Positions 6,626 through 13,229 of a DNA stretch of 14,825 nucleotides are shown here, piece by piece. The translations under genes were made by a program, and so were the position numbers. Numbering within the stretch: the first letter of the stretch is position 1; every line of letters starts with the position of its first letter. The stretch comes from CAXMST01 sp032122625 (GTDB lineage Bacteria; Actinomycetota; Thermoleophilia; Solirubrobacterales; 70-9), in assembly GCA_032122625.1 (NCBI GenBank), contig JAQBGG010000130.1, forward strand, positions 1 to 14,825, in the 5' to 3' direction. The notes beneath the pieces are model-generated. The model had not been told where the DNA came from. It searched no databases and saw nothing but the letters and a program-made list of their open reading frames with translations.

Positions 6626-6877
6626 CTACCTACCCGTGCGGTCGCGGTGCTTGCAGCCCGGCCAGCAGCAGGGCCGGCGCTGACCATCCTCCAGCTCCTC
6701 CTGGGTCCGGCGAATCCGGCGTTCGCGGGTCGCTTCCTTCTTGGCATCCTCGACCCAGCAGATGAACTCGTTGCGCGCCAACGGTGTGATGTCCTTCCAG
6801 GCGTCGAGTGCCGTGGTGTTGGCGATCAGCGCCCCGCGCAGGTCGGCGGGCAACTTGTGCACAACCCCACCAGGCAC
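6626..6877 (-). CDS. Short YdeI/OmpD-associated family protein
   Basis: The 83-residue protein matches the C-terminal part of the YdeI family: LPADLRGALIANTTALDAW, then LTP-type ITPLARNEFICWVEDAKKEATRERR, then RRTQEELEDGQRRP and the Cys-rich end PCCWPGC. Larger family members carry an N-terminal DUF1905 domain; I see none here, and the upstream frame has no such sequence, so this is a stand-alone version or a truncated gene. The function of the family is not well established. The GTG at 6877 is the only start that keeps the whole domain; a second GTG five codons in would shorten it slightly. It lies back to back with the DGPF/ECF sigma operon. Confidence 0.72.
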   Translation of the reverse strand: MPGGVVHKLPADLRGALIANTTALDAWKDITPLARNEFICWVEDAKKEATRERRIRRTQEELEDGQRRPCCWPGCKHRDRTGR

Positions 6878-7074
6878 TCGCTGACTGCTGACGAGGCAAC
6901 TGTGGCCAGCCGCGAAGGCGAGTCCGCCGCACAGTCGGCTCTCGGGCCAAGACTCGGGCGCGTCCAGGCGCTATCTCAGTTCGCCGGCGCCACCGGTGTC
7001 ATTTCAGCGTCGTTTCACACCCCGCGCTGCGGTAAGCGGCTCCAGCTGACACCACCCGCGCCGCCGAGTTAGCG

Positions 7075-7101
7075 TGTCGATAACGGCGGCTCCCATTCGT
7101 A
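7075..7101 (+). promoter_or_regulatory. Probable ECF42-dependent promoter
   Basis: TGTCGA at 7075-7080 is followed after 17 bases by CGTA at 7098-7101. From memory, ECF42 sigma factors recognise TGTCGA at -35 and a CGA/TC-type -10 upstream of their own operons; the -35 here is exact and the -10 is CGT without the final C. Transcription would begin near 7108, giving a leader of about 40 bases that includes the ribosome site at 7136-7141. A 6-bp stem (CTCCCA 7090-7095, TGGGAG 7103-7108) overlaps the -10 region. Confidence 0.6.
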
Positions 7102-7135
7102 GTGGGAGTGATGCGGGAGATGCCCGCCGCTACAA

Positions 7136-7141
7136 AGGAGG
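7136..7141 (+). promoter_or_regulatory. Strong Shine-Dalgarno site
   Basis: AGGAGG lies 6 bases before the ATG at 7148. It is one of the two perfect ribosome sites in the window, the other being at the cold-shock gene, and contrasts with the many leaderless genes around it. Confidence 0.85.
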
Positions 7142-7147
7142 AAGACG

Positions 7148-7516
7148 ATGGCTGAATACCTACTGTCCCTGCACATGGTCGAGGGCGAGTCCAGGCCCGA
7201 CATGTCCGAGGAGCAAATGCAGGAGATGATGCAGAAGATCGGTCAGCTCGAGGGCGAGATGACGTCCAAGGACGCGCTGGTGGCCTCCGCGCGCCTGAGT
7301 GGCCCCGATACGGCGACGGTCGTCCGCGTCGAAGACGGTGAGACGCTGATCACCGACGGTCCCTTCGCCGAAGCAAAGGAGCATCTCGGCGGCTTCTACA
7401 TCATCAACGCTGAAGACATCGACGAGGCGCTCTCCTGGGCGGCCAAGACCACGGAATGCGTCGGCAGGCCGATCGAGGTCCGGCCCTTCGCCGGCTTCAG
7501 GGGGCCCGACGCCTAG
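7148..7516 (+). CDS. YCII-related DGPF-domain protein
   Basis: The 122-residue protein has the YCII fold signature: the N-terminal strand AEYLLSLHM, a helix with a Met/Glu-rich face, then GETLITDGPFAEAKEHLGGFYII with the family motif DGPF at residues 70-73, and the closing IEVRPFAG. Proteins of this family are small, soluble, ferredoxin-like folds of unknown reaction. They are characteristically encoded next to ECF42 sigma factors, as here, where the sigma gene starts 4 bases after this stop codon. The two are therefore almost certainly one operon. The start is fixed by the perfect ribosome site. Confidence 0.92.
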   Translation: MAEYLLSLHMVEGESRPDMSEEQMQEMMQKIGQLEGEMTSKDALVASARLSGPDTATVVRVEDGETLITDGPFAEAKEHLGGFYIINAEDIDEALSWAAKTTECVGRPIEVRPFAGFRGPDA

Positions 7517-7520
7517 CCTC

Positions 7521-8750
7521 GTGGGAGACCGCGGCTCCGGAGCCAAGCTCGAGGAGGCCGAGGTCGGCTCGATCTTCCGTGCCGAGTTCGGTCGCTCCGT
7601 AGCCGCCCTGATCCGCATCTTCGGCGACGTCGATCTCGCCCAGGACGCGGTTCAGGAGTCCTTCGCGGTGGCGCTCGAGGTGTGGCCCCGCGATGGCCTC
7701 CCACCCAACCCGGGTGGGTGGGTCACGACGACGGCGCGAAACCGGGCGATCGATCGGCTGCGGCGCGAATCCCGTGGAAAGGAACTGCTCGAGGAGGCGG
7801 CGATGATCTCTCCCGGTGATGACCCAGAGCTTCCGTTCGAGGAGGCAGCTGTGGAGGACGAACGCCTGCGGCTGATCTTCATGTGCTGCCACCCGGCGCT
7901 CTCCCAGGAGGCTCAGGTGGCGCTGACCCTCCGCTTACTTGGCGGGCTGACGACTGGCGAGGTGGCGAGGTCCTTCCTGGTATCCGATCAGACGATGGCG
8001 CAACGTCTGGTGCGGGCGAAGCGGAAGATCAGGCTGGCCAGAATCCCCTTCCGGGTACCGGACGATCATGAGCTGCCCGACCGCCTCCCCCCTGCCCTGG
8101 CGGTCGTCTATCTGGTCTACAACGGGGGCCAATCGGCCGAGCTGGAGTCGGATCTGTGCGCCGAGGCGATTCGCCTGGCCCGGGTCTTGGTGGCGCTGAT
8201 GCCAGATGAGCCCGAGGTGGCCGGGCTGCTGGCGCTCCTGCTCCTGACCGAGTCGAGGCGCAGCAGTCGCTTTGACGCGAATGGCTCGCTGGTGCTCCTG
8301 GGTGAGCAGGACCGCAGCAAGTGGGATCGGGCTTTGATCGAGGAGGGCCAGGCGATCCTGCGCCGCTGCCGGGCCCGCGACGGGCCAGGGCCCTACCAGC
8401 TGCAGGCCGGGATCAGTGCCGTCCACGCCGGCGCGACCTCGGCAGGGGAGACCGACTGGCCGGAGATCCTCACGATCTACGACCAGCTGCTCGCCTTGGC
8501 CCCTAACCCCGTCGCGGCGCTCAATCGCGCCGTTGCCGTTGCCGAGGTCGAGGGACCCGAGGCTGCGCTGCTGATCGTCGAGACGCTGGATCTCGACAAC
8601 TACCACCCCTTCCACGCCACGCGGGCCGATCTGCTCCGGCGGCTCGGTCGCGAGGCCGAAGCCGTCGCCGCCTACGCCCGGGCCGTCGAGTTGGCGCCCA
8701 CCGATGCCGAGCGCGAGTTCCTCGGCCGGGGCCGTAGCGTCCCGCAGTGA
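7521..8750 (+). CDS. ECF sigma factor with C-terminal extension (ECF42 type)
   Basis: The 409-residue protein is about twice the length of a basic ECF sigma factor. Region 2 spans roughly residues 15-82 (FRAEFGRSVAALIRIFGDVD, AQDAVQESFAVAL, then GGWVTTTARNRAIDRLRR). Region 4 spans roughly 115-172 (CCHPALSQEAQVALTLRLLGGLTTGEVA, then SDQTMAQRLVRAKRKI). The remaining 230 residues are a helical, TPR-like domain that begins with RLPPALAVVYLVYNGGQS and ends in LLRRLGREAEAVAAYARAVELAPTDAE. This layout, together with the preceding DGPF gene, is the ECF42 group. Such factors usually have no anti-sigma factor, and the C-terminal domain is thought to be needed for activity; none is encoded nearby. The GTG start lies 4 bases after the DGPF stop, suggesting translational coupling. 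The gene converges with the FKBP-type gene, 9 bases apart. Confidence 0.92.
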   Translation: MGDRGSGAKLEEAEVGSIFRAEFGRSVAALIRIFGDVDLAQDAVQESFAVALEVWPRDGLPPNPGGWVTTTARNRAIDRLRRESRGKELLEEAAMISPGDDPELPFEEAAVEDERLRLIFMCCHPALSQEAQVALTLRLLGGLTTGEVARSFLVSDQTMAQRLVRAKRKIRLARIPFRVPDDHELPDRLPPALAVVYLVYNGGQSAELESDLCAEAIRLARVLVALMPDEPEVAGLLALLLLTESRRSSRFDANGSLVLLGEQDRSKWDRALIEEGQAILRRCRARDGPGPYQLQAGISAVHAGATSAGETDWPEILTIYDQLLALAPNPVAALNRAVAVAEVEGPEAALLIVETLDLDNYHPFHATRADLLRRLGREAEAVAAYARAVELAPTDAEREFLGRGRSVPQ

Positions 8751-8759
8751 CGACGGCCC

Positions 8760-9140
8760 TCAGCGCACGCTGATCAGGTCGACGACGAAGACCAGCGTCT
8801 CGTCGGAACCGATGACGCCGCCGGCGCCTCGCTTGCCGTAACCGAGCATCGGCGGGATCGTGATCCGGCGCCGTCCACCGACCTTCATTCCGGTGACGCC
8901 CTGGTCCCAGCCCTCGATCACCTGCCCGCCTCCGAGGCCGAACTTGAACGTATCCCCGCGGTCCCAGGAGGCATCGAACTGCTCACCACTGGACCACGCA
9001 TGTCCAACGTAGTGGACTTCCACGGTCCTCCCGGCGGCCGCCTCCTCCCCGTCGCCGACGGTGAGATCCTCGATCTCGAGCTGATAGGACGGCGTCTGAT
9101 CGGAGGGGACCTCGACTTTGGGTTTCTCGCTCGCGCTCAT
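8760..9140 (-). CDS. FKBP-type peptidyl-prolyl cis-trans isomerase
   Basis: The 126-residue protein is a single FKBP domain: LEIEDLTVGDGEEAAAGRTV, VEVHYVGHAW, GEQFDASWDRGDTFKFGLG, the pocket motif VIEGWDQGVTGMKVGGRRR, then IPPMLGYGKRGAGGVI and LVFVVDLISV. The pocket residues (Tyr of HYVG, Phe-Asp of QFDAS, Trp of EGWD, Tyr of GYG) are all present, so it should be active in protein folding. There is no signal peptide or lipobox, so it is probably cytoplasmic. The frame is open 22 codons further to 9206, but the ATG at 9140 is preferred: a TAGCGT -10 box ends exactly 7 bases before it and would otherwise be inside the gene. Confidence 0.92.
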   Translation of the reverse strand: MSASEKPKVEVPSDQTPSYQLEIEDLTVGDGEEAAAGRTVEVHYVGHAWSSGEQFDASWDRGDTFKFGLGGGQVIEGWDQGVTGMKVGGRRRITIPPMLGYGKRGAGGVIGSDETLVFVVDLISVR

Positions 9141-9147
9141 CGCGTCC

Positions 9148-9153
9148 ACGCTA
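9148..9153 (-). promoter_or_regulatory. Leaderless -10 box for the FKBP-type gene
   Basis: TAGCGT on the minus strand ends 7 bases before the ATG at 9140. It fits the leaderless actinobacterial pattern and decides the start of the gene. The -35 is not clear. Confidence 0.5.
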
Positions 9154-9206
9154 TCGGACCGGGGCGGCGCTGCCGGGCCCTGCCGGCGGCCGCGTGGAAG
9201 CTTCAC

Positions 9207-9665
9207 CTAGCGCCCCAGTGTGCGGAGGAACTCCCTGGCGGTGCCGGGCAGCTGGTCGAGCAGCGTCCGCACCTCGGCCAGCCCCGTGCGCAGCTCCGGG
9301 TCGCCGAACTCGATCGGCAGCATCGAGTCCTGCAGGTCCGCGATCTGCCGGTTCGCGATAGTCGAGACCGTCACGGCCTGCTCGACGAGATCCTTGACAC
9401 TCTGCGATTGCGCCCCCGCTGACGGTGAAGCGAACTGTCGGCCGGCAAACCCGTTGCGCTCCGCGAACTGAGCGTGGGTGCGCTTGCTGCGCCCGAAGGC
9501 CTTCTGGGTCGGCCGAAAGAGGTCGGCTTCGAGGCGATCTGCGCTGGTGACGGAGAGCCGGTCGTAGGCCTCGCCCAGACTGGCAATCGCGAGCGCGATC
9601 TGATCGATCGCCGCCGCGAGGTCGTCGAGGATCTGCTCCCTGGCCTCAGATGCGGTGATCGCCAT
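9207..9665 (-). CDS. Helical hypothetical protein
   Basis: I do not recognise this 152-residue protein. It is almost entirely predicted helix with heptad-like spacing (DLAAAIDQIALAIASLGEAYDRL, SVKDLVEQAVTVSTIANRQIADLQDSM, LRTGLAEVRTLLDQLPGTAREF). A loop in the middle contains basic and Ser/Gly-rich sequence (FGRSKRTHAQFAERNGFAG, then SPSAGAQSQS). There is no membrane segment or signal peptide. A four-helix bundle or antiparallel coiled coil is the likely shape. It sits between the LtrA-type gene (24 bases upstream) and the FKBP-type gene, all on the minus strand, but a TACTCT box 6 bases before its ATG suggests its own promoter. Confidence 0.75.
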   Translation of the reverse strand: MAITASEAREQILDDLAAAIDQIALAIASLGEAYDRLSVTSADRLEADLFRPTQKAFGRSKRTHAQFAERNGFAGRQFASPSAGAQSQSVKDLVEQAVTVSTIANRQIADLQDSMLPIEFGDPELRTGLAEVRTLLDQLPGTAREFLRTLGR

Positions 9666-9671
9666 GCTGCG

Positions 9672-9677
9672 AGAGTA
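9672..9677 (-). promoter_or_regulatory. Leaderless -10 box for the helical hypothetical gene
   Basis: TACTCT on the minus strand ends 6 bases before the ATG at 9665 and lies within the 24-base gap after the LtrA-type gene. No ribosome site is present. The -35 would fall in the end of the preceding gene and is weak. Confidence 0.45.
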
Positions 9678-9689
9678 GACCCGCCGCCG

Positions 9690-10871
9690 CTAACCGGTCG
9701 AGACCTGATGGCGAAGACGCTCGCGAAGCTCACCCTGCCGGGAGACCTCGGCGCCGATCAGGATGACGAGGACCACGAGCTCCGCGGCGACCGTCAGCGT
9801 CGCGCTGATCTCCGTGGCAATCGGGATCAGGGCCAGGAGGACCCCGGCGGCACTGATCCGCATCCGGCTGACCCGGCCGATGTTGCGGTATCGGAAAGCG
9901 GCGTGGGCGAGCAGGTAGATCGCGATCCCGCCCAGCATCGCGGTGGCGACCTCCAACTCCAGCGGATCGCCGACGTGCTCGAGGGTCTTCTTCAAACCGA
10001 GCGCCAAGAGGACGATCCCCGCGACCATCGGCAGATGGATGATCGAGTAGGAGTCGCGGGCGATCGCGTTCTGCTCGCGGCCGACAGAGGCTTTCATCAG
10101 ACGCCGCGCGGCAACGAGCGCGACGACGTCGAAGTAGAGCCACCAGAGTGCACAAGCCACGGCGATCCCGGCGACCGCGGCAACTACCTCACCGGCCCCG
10201 ACGCCCGCCTCGGCGCCAATCCCGATCGCGACGATCGACTCGCCCAGCGCGATGATCATGATCAGGCCGTGGCGCTCGGCGAAGTGCTCGGGCTTCAGCT
10301 TCCAGCCCTCGACCCCAAAGACGAGGGGCCCCCCCATATCGAGCAGGATCGCCAGCGCCCAGAGCGAGCCCTGCAGCAGGTGGTTGGTCTGAGAGGCGGC
10401 GATCAGCAGTCCGACGCCGATCGCCGTGCTCACCGCCAGACCAACGACCGAGCGTCGCAGCTCCGGATCGTCACGACTGGCAATCGAGAACAGCGCGATA
10501 TGCATCACGCGCACCACCGCGTAGGCCCCGGCGAACAGCAGTCCGAGGTCCCCGAACGCCTCCGGCACGGCGAGCCCAACTACCAGCATCGCCGCCATCG
10601 CCACGAAGATCGCGAACCGGACCGCGCCTTCCTCGGGGTCGACGACGCTCGTCAACCAGGCGTAGCCGACCCAGGCCCACCACAGCACGGCGAGGACCAG
10701 CAGGCCCTGGGCGAGCCCCTCCCAGGTCGGATTGTCGGCCATCAGGGCGGTGCACTGAGTTATCGCGAGGACGAAGACCAGGTCGAAGAACAGCTCCAGC
10801 GGCTTGACCGCCTCCCCCTGCCTGAGGGTCGCCGAGATCCTCGGCCCGCGTCCACTTGTGGCACCGCTCAT
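9690..10871 (-). CDS. Low temperature requirement protein A (LtrA) family membrane protein
   Basis: The 393-residue protein has about ten to eleven hydrophobic segments. Family motifs are clear: VKPLELFFDLVFVLAITQ near the N-terminus, WWAWVGYAWLTS, the central HFAERHGLIMIIALGESIVAIG, and the late ISATLTVAAELVVLVILIGAEV. LtrA was named from a Listeria mutant unable to grow in the cold; the molecular activity is not established, so no substrate is given. An ATG at 10880 is also in frame, but GAGG at 10884-10881 is the only ribosome-like site and is 9 bases from the ATG at 10871 while directly abutting the upstream ATG, so 10871 is chosen. It lies 55 bases downstream of the EthD-propeller fusion gene and could be co-transcribed with it. 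Confidence 0.9.
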   Translation of the reverse strand: MSGATSGRGPRISATLRQGEAVKPLELFFDLVFVLAITQCTALMADNPTWEGLAQGLLVLAVLWWAWVGYAWLTSVVDPEEGAVRFAIFVAMAAMLVVGLAVPEAFGDLGLLFAGAYAVVRVMHIALFSIASRDDPELRRSVVGLAVSTAIGVGLLIAASQTNHLLQGSLWALAILLDMGGPLVFGVEGWKLKPEHFAERHGLIMIIALGESIVAIGIGAEAGVGAGEVVAAVAGIAVACALWWLYFDVVALVAARRLMKASVGREQNAIARDSYSIIHLPMVAGIVLLALGLKKTLEHVGDPLELEVATAMLGGIAIYLLAHAAFRYRNIGRVSRMRISAAGVLLALIPIATEISATLTVAAELVVLVILIGAEVSRQGELRERLRHQVSTG

Positions 10872-10880
10872 CGGCGGCAT

Positions 10881-10884
10881 CCTC
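10881..10884 (-). promoter_or_regulatory. Ribosome site deciding the LtrA-type start
   Basis: GAGG on the minus strand (in context GCGAGG) ends 9 bases before the ATG at 10871 and directly touches the in-frame ATG at 10880. Spacing favours the downstream ATG. Confidence 0.5.
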
Positions 10885-10926
10885 GCAGCAAGCGCCGCTT
10901 CGGCCGCCGCTGGCCCAGAGAGCAGG

Positions 10927-12708
10927 TCAGCGACTTCCCAGATCCAGCGCCAGCAACGCCCGCTCCTCGACGCTGGCCAGAAACAGGCGGCCGTTGGCCT
11001 CGGCGACGCCGGTTACTGCGTGATAGTCGTCCCGCTCCTGCTGCAGGTCGGTCAGGACCTTGCCGCGCTCATCGACGGCGATCACCCAGGCCGTCCGGGT
11101 GACCCCCGGTTGCATCCGCTCCGGGGTCCGCCAGAGCGCACGTCTGAGGCGCAGCGGCGCGGTCCCGAGCCGGTCGAGCGCGCGGTCCCGTGGGTTGACC
11201 ATCGCCAGCCAGAAGCGACCGCCCACCTGCCGGGAGAGATTGTCGGGTAACCCGGGCAGGTTGTCGGCAAGGGTCTCGTGCGAACCGGCGGCCGGGCCTG
11301 AGACCTCGAGCCGGCTCAGTCGGTAGGCCCCGGTCTCCGCGAACAGGAGCGCCGACTGATCCGCGGTGAGGGCGACCCCATTGGGGAAATGCAGGTCGGC
11401 GAGCACCGTCTCGACCGTTCCGTCGGGGTCGCGGCGGAAGAGGCGCCCCGACGGCCGGTGCTCGAGCAGGGCCCCGAGGAAATGCTCGAAGTCGTAGCGG
11501 TTGGTCGACTCGGTGAACCAGATCGTCCCGTCGGCCGCGGCGGCTGCGTTTGAGCAGAAGCGCAGCGGCACCCCATCGATGTAGCGGACGAGCGTTTCCA
11601 GCTCACCGCTCGAAGGATCGAGGCGCAGCAGCCCTCTCTTGGCGTCGCAGACCAGCACCCTGCCGTCCTCGAGGACCTCGAGCCCAAGCGGCCGCCCGTC
11701 GGTGTCGGCAATCGTCTCCTCGACCCGGCGCTCAGGGTCGATGCGGAGCAGACGCCCGCCCTCGACGCCGCAGAGCAGTCGCCCCTCCGCATCGACGACG
11801 ACGTCCTCTGGACCGTAGCCGCTGACCGGGATCAGCTGCGCCGTCGGGAAGGGCTCGGGTCCACTGCTCTGCTCCGCCCGCGCCGGGGGCGGGGGCAGTT
11901 CGCGGCGCACCGGCTCGAGGCGCGGCTTCGAGGCCGGCTCGATCTGAGGCAGCGTCGGGCGTCCGTCCCGCCGAAAGGTGTAGGTGTCGGCGACCGTGTA
12001 GGCGTGAATCGCGACGCAGTGCTCTCGTTGCGATGCGATCAGCGAGCTGACCGCATCGGAGGCGAGCGCCGCTTCGAGCGCCTCGCGGTCGCGGGCGCCA
12101 AGCACGAGCGAGCCGTGGTACCGCTGATCCGCAGGGTTGTCGTGGGCGACGCCCGGGGTATCCCAGAGGCGCTCGATCCAGGGTAGGAACGCCTGGGTGT
12201 GGACCTCGGTCAGCCCCGGGGCACTCGCGAGGGCTCCCCCGAGCGACTCGTTCACGAACCGGCGGAAGGCCCGAAAGCCCATACCCTGCCGGCGGCGCAG
12301 AAGGACGACGGCCCGGAAGCCGACCAGATCTCCGCGGGATTCGATATGCCGGCGCCCGCCTCCGGGTCCGGTCAGGTAGAGGATCGAGCGTCGAAAAGCG
12401 TTGGCCTCGTCGGCGAATACGAGTTTGTTGTGCTTCCCCGACTTGAGCGAGGAGAACGCACCCTCGAAGGTGACCTCAGGCATCCCGCCCACCCTGCGGG
12501 AGGCGCTGATCTCCGTCTCGACCCCCTCCCCACTCGGCCAGAGGCCGGCCTGATCAGGATCGAAGTGATGCTGCCGATAGTCGAGAACGCCGGGAGTCCG
12601 CGCGACCAGCTGCGCATGAGCCCCCCGCCAGTGCTCACGGGTCTGTTCGCGTGGCAGATCGTCCCGCAGCCAGAGCAGGACCGACGCAGCGGTCGTCTTG
12701 ATCGTCAC
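10927..12708 (-). CDS. Fusion of two EthD-like domains with a strictosidine-synthase/SMP-30 propeller
   Basis: The 593-residue protein has three parts. Residues 9-112 resemble an EthD-type dimeric alpha/beta barrel (SVLLWLRDDLPREQTREHW, AHAQLVARTPGVLDYRQHHF). Residues 130-247 look like a second, more diverged copy (GFRAVVLLRRRQGMGFRAFR, then APGLTEVHTQAFLPW, ending near VADTYTF). A Pro-rich linker (RRELPPPPARAEQSSGPEPFP) joins these to a six-bladed propeller at about 294-593, with repeated GPEDVVVDAEGRLLCG and DGTIWFTEST units. The stretch FPNGVALTADQSALLFAETG, then NLPGLPDNLS and GRFWLAMVNPR, is the signature of the strictosidine synthase/APMAP group. Such propellers are often lactone hydrolases; the substrate here is unknown. 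A frame extends to GTG 12792, but GTG 12708 starts the EthD fold properly and has AGGCGG 9 bases upstream. Confidence 0.8.
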   Translation of the reverse strand: MTIKTTAASVLLWLRDDLPREQTREHWRGAHAQLVARTPGVLDYRQHHFDPDQAGLWPSGEGVETEISASRRVGGMPEVTFEGAFSSLKSGKHNKLVFADEANAFRRSILYLTGPGGGRRHIESRGDLVGFRAVVLLRRRQGMGFRAFRRFVNESLGGALASAPGLTEVHTQAFLPWIERLWDTPGVAHDNPADQRYHGSLVLGARDREALEAALASDAVSSLIASQREHCVAIHAYTVADTYTFRRDGRPTLPQIEPASKPRLEPVRRELPPPPARAEQSSGPEPFPTAQLIPVSGYGPEDVVVDAEGRLLCGVEGGRLLRIDPERRVEETIADTDGRPLGLEVLEDGRVLVCDAKRGLLRLDPSSGELETLVRYIDGVPLRFCSNAAAAADGTIWFTESTNRYDFEHFLGALLEHRPSGRLFRRDPDGTVETVLADLHFPNGVALTADQSALLFAETGAYRLSRLEVSGPAAGSHETLADNLPGLPDNLSRQVGGRFWLAMVNPRDRALDRLGTAPLRLRRALWRTPERMQPGVTRTAWVIAVDERGKVLTDLQQERDDYHAVTGVAEANGRLFLASVEERALLALDLGSR

Positions 12709-12852
12709 CTGAATGCACCGCCTGAGGGCTTCGTATCGACTCCCTTGGCCATCGACCCCGAGCTGCGAGTAGATCAGATCCAGGGGCCTCACCGTGGCGC
12801 GCCTGCAGATCGCAACGCCATCCGCCGGTGCAGACCTCTATGGTTCCCAGTG

Positions 12853-12872
12853 GTCGATCCAGGTGGATCGAC
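12853..12872. promoter_or_regulatory. Perfect 20-bp palindrome, probable operator
   Basis: GTCGATCCA (12853-12861) and TGGATCGAC (12864-12872) are exact reverse complements around GG. The site lies in the divergent gap, 82 bases before the cold-shock ATG, and 61 or 145 bases before the two candidate starts of the EthD-propeller gene. Length, symmetry and position suit a dimeric repressor such as the TetR group. No regulator gene is adjacent. Confidence 0.55.
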
Positions 12873-12939
12873 GTCAAATGGCTTGTTTTGGATGAGTTAG
12901 TGCCATGCATTGCTCTTCGCATTACGGCACGAATCCCTT

Positions 12940-12946
12940 AGGAGGG
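12940..12946 (+). promoter_or_regulatory. Strong Shine-Dalgarno site of the cold-shock gene
   Basis: AGGAGGG lies 7 bases before the ATG at 12954. The untranslated region upstream is AT-richer than its surroundings (12873-12935), and holds TTG-type -35 candidates but no clear -10, so the transcript start cannot be fixed. Confidence 0.8.
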
Positions 12947-12953
12947 AACTCAT

Positions 12954-13154
12954 ATGGCTGACGGAACCGTCAAGTGGTTCAACGAGGACAAGGGCTACGG
13001 CTTCATCGAGGTCGCGGGCGGTGGCAAGGACGCATTCGTCCATGTCAACGGTCTCGCCCCCGGTACCCGCGTAGCCGAGGGTGACCGCGTCACCTTCGAT
13101 CTCGAGGAAGGCCAGAAGGGCCCGCAGGCGGTCAACGTCACCGCCGCGAGCTGA
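12954..13154 (+). CDS. Cold-shock domain protein (CspA family)
   Basis: The 66-residue protein is a single cold-shock domain: GTVKWFNEDKGYGFIEV contains the RNP1 motif KGYGFI, and DAFVHVNGL contains RNP2 (FVH). GDRVTFDLEEGQKGPQAVNV completes the barrel. It binds single-stranded RNA and DNA and acts as an RNA chaperone in the cytoplasm. Length and motifs are normal. The gene has a perfect ribosome site and a strong terminator, so it is a single-gene transcript and probably highly expressed. Whether it responds to cold cannot be told, since many family members are constitutive. Confidence 0.97.
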   Translation: MADGTVKWFNEDKGYGFIEVAGGGKDAFVHVNGLAPGTRVAEGDRVTFDLEEGQKGPQAVNVTAAS

Positions 13155-13170
13155 TCTTCAGTCGCTTCTT

Positions 13171-13207
13171 GAGAAAGGCCGGGCCGCTCAGCGGTCCGGC
13201 CTTTCTT
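13171..13207 (+). terminator. Intrinsic terminator of the cold-shock gene
   Basis: A stem of 15 to 17 bp runs from 13171 to 13187 and pairs with 13191 to 13207 around the loop TCA, with only G-U pairs as exceptions. Its arms carry GAAAGGCCGG on the left and CCGGCCTTTC on the right, and the 3' arm ends in a T-rich stretch (CTTTCTT). It is the strongest hairpin in the window, 17 bases after the stop codon. Confidence 0.92.
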
Positions 13208-13229
13208 GCTTAACGGGCAGACACGGCCG

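Noticed and set aside
7090..7108. 6-bp hairpin in the DGPF gene leader as a terminator or attenuator
   Set aside because: It overlaps the expected -10 and transcription start, so it would mostly not be in the transcript, and there is no T-run.
6878..7147. Open frame in the gap between the YdeI-type gene and the DGPF gene
   Set aside because: No frame there has a ribosome site or a plausible protein; the gap is best explained by divergent control elements.
9474..11102. Long open frame on the plus strand opposite the helical protein, LtrA-type and fusion genes (542 codons)
   Set aside because: It spans the ends of three well-supported minus-strand genes, and its translation is Asp/Arg/Gln-rich low-complexity shadow sequence.
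9690..13154. LtrA-type and cold-shock genes as a joint cold-response system
   Set aside because: They are on opposite strands, separated by the fusion gene, and the link rests only on the names. Neither family is reliably cold-specific.
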